From: Chloroflexota bacterium
Lineage (GTDB): Bacteria > Chloroflexota > Dehalococcoidia > Lucifugimonadales > JADFKI01
Length of the DNA stretch: 7,933 nt
Assembly (NCBI GenBank): GCA_022565015.1
Contig: JADFKI010000184.1
Location: 1 to 7,933, forward strand
Direction of reading: 5' to 3'
Shown here: piece after piece, positions 1 through 5,936 of the stretch
Numbering within the stretch: the first letter of the stretch is position 1
How the letters are laid out: every line of letters begins with the position of its first letter
Program-made: the position numbers and the translations under genes
Notes under the pieces: generated by a model
Database searches by the model: none
The model's input: the letters and a program-made list of their open reading frames with translations, nothing else
What the model was told of the DNA's origin: nothing

Positions 1-632
1 CCTTCGTCAATACTGTGCACCCTGTCAAGGATCTGTTGCCAAATGACAAGATCGCCGTACTTCCTTGACTCTTGTTCTTTCTTGCGGTCTGCGTAGCCGG
101 GAGGAATATCTTTCCGATACCTCTCCTCGCCATCTTTATAGATTTTTGCCAACCGTTCGCTGTCGAAAGGGTCGCCAACTTTGCCCTCGAACAGGTTGGC
201 AACTTTGTCTTTGAGCGGATGATCGAAAAACGAATTTGCGAGCGAATCCCTTCTCTCCCCCAATTCTGATCGGACCTTATCAAATAAGGACTCGACTTCA
301 CTCATGAGGTCACTGTCGATAAAGGGGTGCGTTTTTTGGCCAGCAAAAGATTCAAGTATCCTATTTATTTGGTCGAGCGTGACTTGATATTCTCCCTGTT
401 GTTTAGATAGAACACCTGCAAGATTCCGGTGATATTCATCTGCCGCTTGATGCGGCAACCATATGCGGTCCTTGATTTTTTCCAGTGTCTCGAGGATTGA
501 TTGTGCTGTGTTGTTGGATACGCGAAACAGGTCAAGAAGCACATTCGAGTCAAATACGAATGTGCAACCCTTCCACATGACGTTGAAATCTTCTTCACTT
601 GGACGATAATAGCCTGGAAATTTATCTCGCAA
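1..632 (-). CDS. PIN_8 (DUF4935)-type putative RNase, C-terminus beyond the left edge
   Basis: The minus-strand frame is open from 632 to the window edge (210 codons) and is cut off at its 3' end. It begins MRDKFPGYYRPSEEDF, the usual opening of PIN-like DUF4935 proteins. This fixes the start at the TTG at 632-630, with AGGA seven bases upstream; the frame is closed by a TAG just before. The internal ATG at residue 19 would lose the conserved opening. Asp28 in FVFDSNVLL is the first PIN acidic residue, Glu66 in LPHQAADEYHRN the second, and Asp194 in KYGDLVIWQQIL the third. A fourth (TDD-like) should lie outside the window. PIN folds are metal-dependent nucleases, and this subfamily is often found among defence genes; the substrate is unknown. 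The gene starts 40 bp after the MBL-rhodanese stop on the same strand and is visibly more AT-rich than it, which suggests separate acquisition. Family assignment is strong; function is inferred. Confidence 0.85.
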   Translation of the reverse strand, partial: MRDKFPGYYRPSEEDFNVMWKGCTFVFDSNVLLDLFRVSNNTAQSILETLEKIKDRIWLPHQAADEYHRNLAGVLSKQQGEYQVTLDQINRILESFAGQKTHPFIDSDLMSEVESLFDKVRSELGERRDSLANSFFDHPLKDKVANLFEGKVGDPFDSERLAKIYKDGEERYRKDIPPGYADRKKEQESRKYGDLVIWQQILDRVHSIDE

Positions 633-672
633 AATATTGTCCTATGATAAAAAAAAAGATGCGCCGGAACTT

Positions 673-2070
673 CTAGCCGTTTCCTGTTTCAAGGGGATAT
701 CCGGCCTTCTCCCATGCCGCCGTACCACCCTGCATCAGCACGACATCGCCGAAGCCTTCGCGTTCCAGCACGCTGGCCGCGGTACTGGCGCGTACGCCTG
801 CGGCGCAGACGGTCACGTACCGCTGGTCCTTCGACAGTGCTCCTGCTTTCTGGGGCAGATCGCCGAGCTCCACGTTGACGGACCCGGCTATGTGTCCGGC
901 CCGCCATTCGTAGCCGAAGCGCACGTCGAGAGGTACGGGGCCGCTACCGCCCTCTAGTTGGGGATACAGCTCCTGGGCGGTCGTAACTTCCAGGCTCGAC
1001 GTAGGAAGGCCCGTGGCGCTCCATGCCTCCATACCGCCGTCCAGGTAGCCCTCAAGCACATCGTAGCCGATGCGTATGAGCTGGCGGACCATCTCCTCTC
1101 TCTGGTCGGGGCTGTCCGAGACGAGGATAAGGGGCTTGCCGAACTCAACCAGCCAGCCTATCCATGTGCCGGCCGAACCGCCGAAGGGCACGCTATACGC
1201 CCTTGGTATGTGCGACAGCGCGTAATCTTGGGGCTGCCGTAGATCGATTGCCTCTGAATCGCTCCGCGACCTGACCCAGACCTCGCGCGGCGCCAGCGGG
1301 TACAGCTTCGGCAGTCCGCCGAGGATTCTCGGGCCTCGAACGTTAATAGCGGCCATTTTGCCGTAGTATGCTGGAATCGGCGGCAGGTCTGAAAGCGCGA
1401 GGTCCAGAAATTCGTCCTCTGTGGCTGCCTGAAAGAAGGGGTTCGTCAAGCGCTCCTGACCAATGGTGCTGGTCGTGGCCCCGGAGCCGGATGGGGTCGC
1501 CAGGCAAAACGAGCCGCCGCCGTGAGTGGGATACACCTCGACAGAATCGTCGAGGCCGTACAGCTTCCGCTGGAGCGTCTGATGAAACCATCGGCCAAGA
1601 AACGGCGCCAGGTCCTTGCCCAGCAGGTCTGAGCGGGCGACGCCGCCAACGAGCAACGCGCCTCCGCTGAACAGGGCGTGCGGCCCGCCGGAACGAGAGG
1701 TGTCATCGGCCAGAAAAGAGACGTGCTCCGGCGTGTGACCCGGAGTGGCCAGGACCTCGATCTTGATCTCACCAAGCTCGATAACGTCGCCGTCTCGCAG
1801 CGGACGGTGGTCGAACACCAGGCCTCCGGCGCCGCCGGCACATGTCGTCGAGCCCACTCGTGCCGAAAGCTCCCTGCTCCCGGAAAGGAAGTCGTTGTGG
1901 ACATGCGTCTCGAGGGAGTATGCGATTCGCATTCCGAGGGCTTCCGCCTCCCGGATGTACATATCTATGTCTCGAACGGGGTCCACGATGGCGCATACCT
2001 TGGCGTCCTCAGACCCAATAATGTAGGAGGAGTTGCCGAGACTTTCTATCTGTATCTGTCTAACGAACAT
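673..2070 (-). CDS. MBL-fold hydrolase fused to two rhodanese domains (persulfide dioxygenase-like, ETHE1/CstB type)
   Basis: 465 residues. Residues 1-240 are a metallo-beta-lactamase domain: SLETHVHNDFLSG carries His56, His58 and Asp60, TPGHTPEH carries His112 and His116, and YPTHGGG carries His183. Two rhodanese domains follow. The first (about 255-355) has SDSPDQRE where the catalytic loop should be and no Cys, so it is probably structural. The second (about 360-460) has the loop CAAGVRAS with Cys422 and looks competent. ETHE1/CstB enzymes oxidise glutathione or CoA persulfide to sulfite, and the rhodanese domain passes sulfane sulfur. Phe61 replaces the usual last His of HxHxDH. FSGGALLVGG has Gly137 where ETHE1 has its iron-binding Asp, so dioxygenase activity is not assured. 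I recall related bacterial MBL-rhodanese proteins with GG here. The start ATG is preceded by AAGGAAAAGAG. It is divergent from the DsrE-like gene, 281 bp away. No signal peptide; probably cytoplasmic. Confidence 0.88.
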   Translation of the reverse strand: MFVRQIQIESLGNSSYIIGSEDAKVCAIVDPVRDIDMYIREAEALGMRIAYSLETHVHNDFLSGSRELSARVGSTTCAGGAGGLVFDHRPLRDGDVIELGEIKIEVLATPGHTPEHVSFLADDTSRSGGPHALFSGGALLVGGVARSDLLGKDLAPFLGRWFHQTLQRKLYGLDDSVEVYPTHGGGSFCLATPSGSGATTSTIGQERLTNPFFQAATEDEFLDLALSDLPPIPAYYGKMAAINVRGPRILGGLPKLYPLAPREVWVRSRSDSEAIDLRQPQDYALSHIPRAYSVPFGGSAGTWIGWLVEFGKPLILVSDSPDQREEMVRQLIRIGYDVLEGYLDGGMEAWSATGLPTSSLEVTTAQELYPQLEGGSGPVPLDVRFGYEWRAGHIAGSVNVELGDLPQKAGALSKDQRYVTVCAAGVRASTAASVLEREGFGDVVLMQGGTAAWEKAGYPLETGNG

Positions 2071-2277
2071 CTCTTTTCCTTATGCGGTCCCTCGCAATGG
2101 AACGGCAATTTCTATATTGGTTCGTCTCAATCCGGCAGGGCGTTACCTCCGCCTTGCAGGAAGCGCCTCCTCGAGAGGAGTACCTTAACGGATATGCTAT
2201 CGTGACGAGGTGTCGCGAGCAAGTAAGTTCCCTGTATCCCTTTCCGAATATGCCCGAAACAACTGGAACCTTCATTC

Positions 2278-2297
2278 AGGCCACGGCCTCTTATGAT
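2278..2297 (+). promoter_or_regulatory. Possible promoter/operator for the DsrE-like gene
   Basis: TATGAT at 2292-2297 resembles a sigma-70 -10 box and lies 54 bp before the TTG start of the DsrE-like gene. Immediately upstream, where the spacer between -35 and -10 would be, is a perfect inverted repeat AGGCC-AC-GGCCT (2278-2289) that could bind a repressor. No good -35 is visible; the hexamer at 17 bp spacing (CCTTCA) is poor. The rest of the divergent spacer (2071-2351) holds one more inverted repeat, CTCCT-CGAG-AGGAG at 2167-2180, and no gene I can support. Confidence 0.25.
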
Positions 2298-2351
2298 TTA
2301 GCGTCCGTCTATGATAGCCTCTTGAGGCAATCCAGTGTTAGGAGTAGTGAA

Positions 2352-2714
2352 TTGACCAAGCTTCTGTATATAGGCACGCACGGCACGGACGACGCCACCA
2401 AGGCCACCTTTCCGTTTCTGATGGCGAAGGGGGCTCTGGACGCCGGCCATGAGGCGGGTATCATCCTCATGGGAGAGGCTGCGCCCCTCATCAAGGACGA
2501 TATAGCAGCTCAGGTCCACGGAATTGGTGTGCCCCCTCTAACGGAGATCCTCGATGAGCTTAACTCCAAGGGCATTCGAATAACCGTTTGAGGCCTTTGC
2601 GGCAGGGCCCGTGGGGTCACCGAAAAGGACTTGGAAGGCAAGAACAGCCAGTTCGGAACGCCGATGGACGCGGCCAATGCGCACGCGGAGTACGATCGAG
2701 TAATAACGTTTTAG
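2352..2714 (+). CDS. DsrE-family small sulfur-relay/redox protein, probable selenoprotein (Sec80, UxxC motif)
   Basis: A conventional call ends at the TGA at 2589-2591. The same frame continues for 40 sense codons to TAG at 2712-2714, and the whole 120-residue product matches the size and order of small DsrE proteins. It opens MTKLLYIGTHGTDDATKA, has a hydrophobic helix with AGHEAGIILMGEAA, then IGVPPLTEILDELNSKGIRITV, and ends DRVITF. The TGA (codon 80) falls where relatives carry the first Cys of a VxVCxxCxxARG motif; here it reads ITV-Sec-GLCGRARG with Cys83, giving UxxC. A SECIS-like hairpin follows directly. The start is TTG at 2352 with AGGAG seven bases upstream, matching the family N-terminus; the open frame further upstream lacks family-like sequence. 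DsrE proteins bind or relay sulfane sulfur through Cys; a Sec would make this a redox or persulfide enzyme. The divergent MBL-rhodanese gene fits that role. The alternative is a recent Cys-to-stop nonsense mutation (TGC or TGT to TGA), which the hairpin argues against. Confidence 0.82.
2594..2628 (+). promoter_or_regulatory. Candidate bacterial SECIS element
   Basis: The stem-loop lies inside the coding sequence just 3' of the in-frame TGA. The upper stem pairs 2606-2610 (GGCCC) with 2614-2618 (GGGTC), five pairs including one G-U, and closes a GTG loop at 2611-2613. An internal loop (CAG against A) leads to a lower stem pairing CGG (2600-2602) with CCG (2620-2622), then, past a bulged G, TTT (2596-2598) with AAA (2623-2625), and CC with GG at the base past one bulged A. 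The loop begins with G and lies 19 nt after the TGA. In E. coli fdhF the apical loop lies about 18 nt after the UGA, and bacterial SECIS elements require a G among the first loop bases. A competing GGCC/GGCC pairing (2592-2595 with 2606-2609) exists. Folded by eye; no free energy was computed. Confidence 0.7.
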
Positions 2715-2783
2715 GATACCGGACGCCCGAAATGAGGTTAGGCGGCGGTTATAGCTTCGGTCGCGACTCAACGGCCGGAGATA

Positions 2784-3197
2784 TCAGCCCGTCTCGTACG
2801 TCGTGACCTCGATCATGTAGCCATCCGGGTCGCTGAAGTAGATGGACTCGGAGTCGCTGTGGGTCAGCTCCTCGTACCGCATATTCAGGTCGTCTAGCCG
2901 TGCTCGATAGGAATCGAAGGTCGAGCGGTCGGCGCCGAATGCAAAATGGCACGCCCTCGCTCCCTGGCTGACCGGGGGCGCGAACGTCGAGCCTTCCGCG
3001 ATCTGAAGCAGCGCTAGCTTAACGCCGGCGTTGCCGACGTATGGGCTGTTTGGGCTGCTCTCCAGCGACTCGAATCCAAACATCTCGCCATACCACTTCT
3101 TGGAAGTCTGCAAGTCCCGTACTACCAGCGCAACGTGGTCGATTCTTCCTATGTTGATGCGAGATGATTCCGCAGCACTGTCACTTCTATTCGACAT
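2784..3197 (-). CDS. VOC-superfamily (glyoxalase/dioxygenase-like) metalloprotein
   Basis: 137 residues, one vicinal-oxygen-chelate unit of two beta-alpha-beta-beta-beta modules. IGRIDHVALVVRDL gives the first metal ligand, His21, followed by the typical helix SKKWYGEMFGF. ACHFAFGA gives His84, and SIYFSDPDGYMIEVTTYE gives Glu130 in the family-typical DPDGYxIEV end. The pattern suits a divalent-metal lyase, dioxygenase or resistance protein acting as a homodimer; the substrate cannot be read from sequence. The first 15 residues (SNRSDSAAESSRIN) are polar and outside the fold, and the ATG has only a weak GAG upstream, so the true start is not certain. It lies 170 bp downstream of the SDR gene on the same strand and is probably read from the SDR promoter or a weak one in the gap. 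It converges on the DsrE-like gene, with 69 bp between stops. Confidence 0.85.
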   Translation of the reverse strand: MSNRSDSAAESSRINIGRIDHVALVVRDLQTSKKWYGEMFGFESLESSPNSPYVGNAGVKLALLQIAEGSTFAPPVSQGARACHFAFGADRSTFDSYRARLDDLNMRYEELTHSDSESIYFSDPDGYMIEVTTYETG

Positions 3198-3340
3198 GAC
3201 ATTCTCGACAAGAGGACTGATTAAGGTCGCGGGGCCTGGCCGTCAGGCTAAGGCAAGACGAGCATCCGAACGGCGAGGGAGAAATCATCTCCGCCTTGGG
3301 GGTTCAGGCGCCCGCGACACCCCACGTCAACACTGTCCCG

Positions 3341-3360
3341 GCTCCGGTAGCGCCGGAAGC
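3341..3360. repeat. GC-rich hairpin between the SDR and VOC genes
   Basis: GCTCCGG (3341-3347) and CCGGAAGC (3353-3360) pair around a TAGCG loop with one bulged A; the core TCCGG/CCGGA is perfect. It begins 8 bp downstream of the SDR stop (minus strand). No T tract follows on that strand, so it is a poor intrinsic terminator. It could be an mRNA-stabilising or processing hairpin separating SDR from VOC, or one of the short TCCG...CGGA palindromes that also occur in the transposase. Confidence 0.4.
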
Positions 3361-3367
3361 GCTCGAG

Positions 3368-4126
3368 CTATCCCCGCCCGACGAATGGCATATCGTTTGC
3401 CATGATCGTCATGAACAAGATGTTGGTGTCCAGCGGCAGGTTCGCCATGTAGAGTACCGCGTTTGCCAGGTGGTTAATGTCGAAAGTAGGCTCGACCATC
3501 GTCGTGCCGTTGGCCTGGGGAACGCCGTCGTGCATTCTAGCCGTCATCGGTGTTTCGGCGTTGCCTATATCAATCTGCCCGCACGCGATGTTGTACTTGC
3601 GGCCGTCCAAGGATGTGGACTTGGTGAGTCCGGTAATGGCGTGCTTGGTGGCGGTATAGGCCACGGAGTCGGGCCTGGGCGCGTGGGCGGATATGGAGCC
3701 GTTGTTGATGATGCGCCCGCCCATGGGGTCCTGGCTCTTCATGATCTTGATCGCTTCCTGAGTGCACAGGAAAGAGCCCGTGAGGTTGATGTCCACGACC
3801 ATCTTCCAGTCCTCGTAGTCCAGGTCCTCCATGGGAACTCGCGGTGCACCAAGCCCAGCGTTGTTGAACAGAACGTCGAGCCGGCCAAACGCCTCCTGGG
3901 TCTTGGCGAACAGGGCCTTGATTGCCTCGCGGTCCCTAACGTCGGTGGGCACTACCAGTATCCTCGAGCCGGCCTCTCCCGCCTCGGCCTTCGTCTCCTC
4001 CAGCTGCTGAACGCGACGCCCCGCTATGGCAACCGAGTACCCGTCCTTTGCGAGAGCCAGGGCGGAATTCCTACCAACTCCCGATCCTCCCCCGGTAACG
4101 ATGGCGACTCTGCCGTTTGGGCTCAT
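3368..4126 (-). CDS. Short-chain dehydrogenase/reductase (classical SDR), probably NADP(H)-dependent
   Basis: 252 residues, the normal classical SDR length. The Rossmann cofactor motif TGGGSGVG is at 11-18. AGRR at 35-38 after the second strand places basic residues where NADP(H) phosphate is bound. DV at 62-63 and NNAG at 88-91 are present. The catalytic set is Asn114 (DINLTGSF), Ser144 (NNGSISAH), Tyr157 and Lys161 (YTATKHA). After the active site, CGQIDIGNAETPMT replaces the usual PG...T motif, with Gln in the Pro position. It should oxidise or reduce a secondary alcohol/ketone; the substrate is not determinable. The start is supported by AGGAG nine bases upstream. A promoter is visible 60 bp further up. 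The gene is followed by the VOC gene, so the two may form a small pathway. Confidence 0.93.
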   Translation of the reverse strand: MSPNGRVAIVTGGGSGVGRNSALALAKDGYSVAIAGRRVQQLEETKAEAGEAGSRILVVPTDVRDREAIKALFAKTQEAFGRLDVLFNNAGLGAPRVPMEDLDYEDWKMVVDINLTGSFLCTQEAIKIMKSQDPMGGRIINNGSISAHAPRPDSVAYTATKHAITGLTKSTSLDGRKYNIACGQIDIGNAETPMTARMHDGVPQANGTTMVEPTFDINHLANAVLYMANLPLDTNILFMTIMANDMPFVGRG

Positions 4127-4186
4127 ATCTCTAGTCTCCTGATTTCACGAATATGTACGGACTGGAAATCTAATGTAAGGTCGTAA

Positions 4187-4215
4187 ATTGTATCAGATTT
4201 GCTCCTGCTTGCCAG
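4187..4215 (-). promoter_or_regulatory. Sigma-70-type promoter of the SDR gene
   Basis: On the minus strand the -35 box CTGGCA (4215-4210) and the -10 box TACAAT (4192-4187) are separated by 17 bp. They match consensus at 4/6 and 5/6 positions. Transcription would begin near 4180, leaving a leader of about 54 nt before the SDR start codon. Assigned by inspection. Confidence 0.5.
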
Positions 4216-4231
4216 GGGATGGAGTGCTGTG

Positions 4232-4259
4232 TGGCGGAGGGGACAGGATTCGAACCTGC
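4232..4259 (-). pseudogene. tRNA 3' remnant (T arm, acceptor 3' strand, CCA), tRNA-Ser-like
   Basis: Read on the minus strand: T stem GCAGG, loop TTCGAAT, T stem CCTGT, then CCCCTCC as the 3' acceptor strand, discriminator G and CCA. The 5' acceptor strand would have to be GGAGGGG, and with discriminator G this fits tRNA-Ser best. Neither GGAGGGG nor a D or anticodon arm is found upstream on that strand, nor beyond the insertion sequence, so only the 3' part exists. The nine bases next to it (to 4268) could be the end of a variable arm, but GTCCGCC there is also shared with the IS repeat. Such 3' fragments typically mark an attachment site used by an integrase; none is in this window. Confidence 0.7.
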
Positions 4260-5072
4260 GGTCCGCCAGATAGTTTGTGAACTTTTATTGACCGGTGGGT
4301 TTGTGAGTGGATGGGTGTATCTGAGTTTGTGCTGATTGGTAAGGTTTTCTATCCTCAGATTAGCCGAAGATCAGCTCAGTGCGGGTCCCACCACAACGGT
4401 TTTGGCCCGTTTGGCGCTGTTTGGAACCTCCGCCGGACCCTTGCAAAGATCAGGCTGTCAGCGAAGCCCAACGCAGCAGATTATGGGTGATGGCCACCAG
4501 CAATGCCACAGAGGTCACCTTCAACAGACCTCTGACCCTGAACTGCTGTACCCCATACTTGGCCCTAGCCAGAGCATTGACGCATTCGGCAGTGGAGGCT
4601 CTATGCCTGTAGATGGTCTTGCCCTCATCGGTCTCCATACGCTCTCGCCACGCCACCAACTCAGGCCTGGTACCCGGCTTCCAGGTCACTGTCTTGTGGC
4701 TCTCCTTGGGAGGTGCATATACCTTTATCTCCCGCCGCTCCAAAATCTGTATATCCTCAAGGTCCACGTACCCTCCATCAATCAGATAGGCTCCGGGGTG
4801 GCAACCCGTGCGTCGGGCGACTTGCTCTTCCATCGCCAGCGCCTCCCCTTGATCAGTGCCCCGATTGATGACATCTACCCCTACGATCACCTGACTTTCT
4901 ACGTCGGTGGCCAACTGTACGTTGTGAGCTGGCCGAAAGCCTCTATCTGGCATCTTCATCACTCGTGCTTGTGGGTCTGTCGTGGAGACTCTGGCCTCGT
5001 TCAATTTGGTTCGCCGCGCCTTGCCTGCCCGCTTAGCCTGTCGTTCCTTGGCTGCTTGCACTGCGGGAAGTT

Positions 5073-5088
5073 CCCCGACTCGTCGGGG
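5073..5088. repeat. Perfect palindrome at the transposase frameshift
   Basis: CCCCGAC-TC-GTCGGGG lies exactly where the reading frame changes, between RVE and ELPAVQ. In relatives, as I recall them, four ordinary residues (about 12 nt) stand here; this copy has 17 nt that include the palindrome. Confidence 0.55.
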
Positions 5089-5390
5089 TGCTCCACCCGC
5101 TCTTTTCGTTCCCGGGCAGCCCGTTCTCGCGCCGCTCTCTCCCGCTTGCTCACTCCAGTGTCAGGGTGCTCTCGCTCTTGTGCCAGTCGTTTAACCTGTG
5201 CCTGCGCCTCTTGTAGCAACTGCTCCAGCCGCTCTTTGCGCCGAAAGGACCCCGAACCGGCGCTAGCACGCACCCGCATACCGTCCTGAGCCACCTCCTT
5301 CAGCTTCACCAGCCCCGCATCCATCAGTACGGCTATTATCTGAGTCAGAAGATCATCTAGAGCCTTCTCATGGTCACGTCTGAAGTCCGA

Positions 5391-5405
5391 TCCGCCTCAG
5401 GCGGA
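5391..5405. repeat. Perfect palindrome at the in-frame stop of the transposase
   Basis: TCCGCC-TCA-GGCGGA supplies the TGA stop on the minus strand (5399-5397). The family usually reads NYHTLSDF here. This copy reads DYSA-stop-GGSDF, that is 15 nt of palindrome in place of about 9 nt. Confidence 0.55.
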
Positions 5406-5719
5406 GTAGTCTACCGGCACACCCCCACGCAGCCAACGGAAGCCATCATGCTCTTTGCAAAGGCGCGTCAGCCCTCGTGCGCTGCCTACACCTTCTGCCG
5501 TCGCGTACACCCAAAGTGCCAGCAACACCATAGGGTCGCTGGCCGGTCGACCGGGACGACCCGGCGTCGCCCGGATCGCAGCATACAAGTCCGACAGGTC
5601 CAACCGCTCAAGGAACGCCCAAATCGCTCGGACAACGTGATCTTCCGGCACCAACGCGTCCAGTTCTTCCATCACAAACTCGACCTGGTTGCGCACAGGG
5701 CGGACTATTCTTACTTCCT

Positions 5720-5754
5720 GTCCGATATTAGTATCGGACTCCGATGCGTCGGAG
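5720..5754. repeat. Two tandem palindromes in the transposase N-terminal region
   Basis: GTCCGATA-TTAG-TATCGGAC (5720-5739) is directly followed by CTCCGA-TGCG-TCGGAG (5739-5754). They encode the low-complexity stretch SDASESDTNIG ahead of the conserved PVRNQVEF segment and keep the frame open. Confidence 0.6.
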
Positions 5755-5936
5755 GGCGCCAATCGTGCCTTCCGACACGGGTTGTTGCCACTCGACAGGC
5801 TGGACACGGGGCTTCTCGTCATCCATAGGACACCTCGTATGCGTATTTCCGCTACATTGTACCCGGCATATCCATCAAGATGGCGATTTCTTCACAAACT
5901 CTCAGGCGGACTCAAGGAGCTACCAACAACAAAACC

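Larger units (their letters stand above)
4450..5822 (-). pseudogene. IS1182-type DDE transposase, disrupted by an in-frame TGA and a frameshift
   Basis: Three pieces join to a transposase of about 455 residues. The first (5822-5397) runs from MTRSPVSS through PVRNQVEF, LVPEDH and GRPASDPMVLLALWVYA to GGVPVDYSA, and has GAGGTG upstream of its ATG. A TGA (5397-5399) interrupts it. The same frame resumes with GSDFRRDHEKALDDLLTQ, VAQDGMRVRASAGSGSFRR and a charged coiled-coil-like stretch (RERAARERAARERKERVE) to 5001. From about 5065 a shifted frame gives LPAVQAAKERQAKRAG, then STTDPQARVMKM, LIDGGYVDLEDI and YRHRASTAECVNA, ending at 4450. The last two carry the DDE second Asp and the Glu of the YREK signature, so the catalytic core is intact apart from the shift. 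Both lesions sit on perfect short palindromes. The element is probably inactive unless helped in trans. Confidence 0.85.
4261..5911 (-). mobile_element. IS1182-family-like insertion sequence with decayed transposase
   Basis: Terminal inverted repeats are seen at 4261-4281 and 5891-5911: GTCCGCC, one variable base, GA, one variable base, AGTTTGTGAA (19 of 21 positions agree). They enclose a transposase gene on the minus strand. No direct target duplication is evident at these boundaries. The outer GTCCGCC/GGCGGAC could instead be the two halves of a target palindrome, which would put the true ends at GA[T/G]AGTTTGTGAA. The left end has GTTTGTG at 4273, 4299 and 4325, exactly 26 bp apart; the right end has only one copy. 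Stretch 4282-4449 is noncoding IS sequence. The right end lies 25 bp beyond the stop of the flavin monooxygenase gene and in the same transcriptional sense. Confidence 0.75.

Noticed and set aside
640..672. Intrinsic terminator after the MBL-rhodanese gene (nine-A run on the plus strand, T9 on the transcript strand)
   Set aside because: Only a weak four-pair GGAA/TTCC hairpin with a long loop precedes it, and several bases separate it from the T tract. Not convincing.
2082..2351. N-terminal extension of the DsrE-like frame starting at the ATG at 2082
   Set aside because: The extra 90 codons show no family similarity. The TTG at 2352 has AGGAG at ideal spacing and gives the standard DsrE opening MTKLLYIGTHG.
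3296..4186. Long plus-strand open frame of 296 codons opposite the SDR gene
   Set aside because: It is antisense to a clear SDR with all catalytic motifs, and its product has no recognisable family.
4232..4268. The tRNA fragment as part of selC (tRNA-Sec), tempting because of the nearby selenoprotein and a similar GCAGGTTCGA T arm
   Set aside because: T stem plus acceptor strand is 5 + 7 nt. Bacterial tRNA-Sec has 5 + 8. The canonical length fits tRNA-Ser; the missing 5' half prevents certainty.
4336..5289. Plus-strand open frame of 317 codons across the IS
   Set aside because: It is antisense to the transposase; composition is low-complexity Ser/Arg-rich with no domain.
5397..5399. A second selenocysteine TGA, in the transposase
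   Set aside because: The position is not a conserved Cys, the surrounding palindrome and a second lesion show decay, and no G-starting hairpin loop lies at the right distance.
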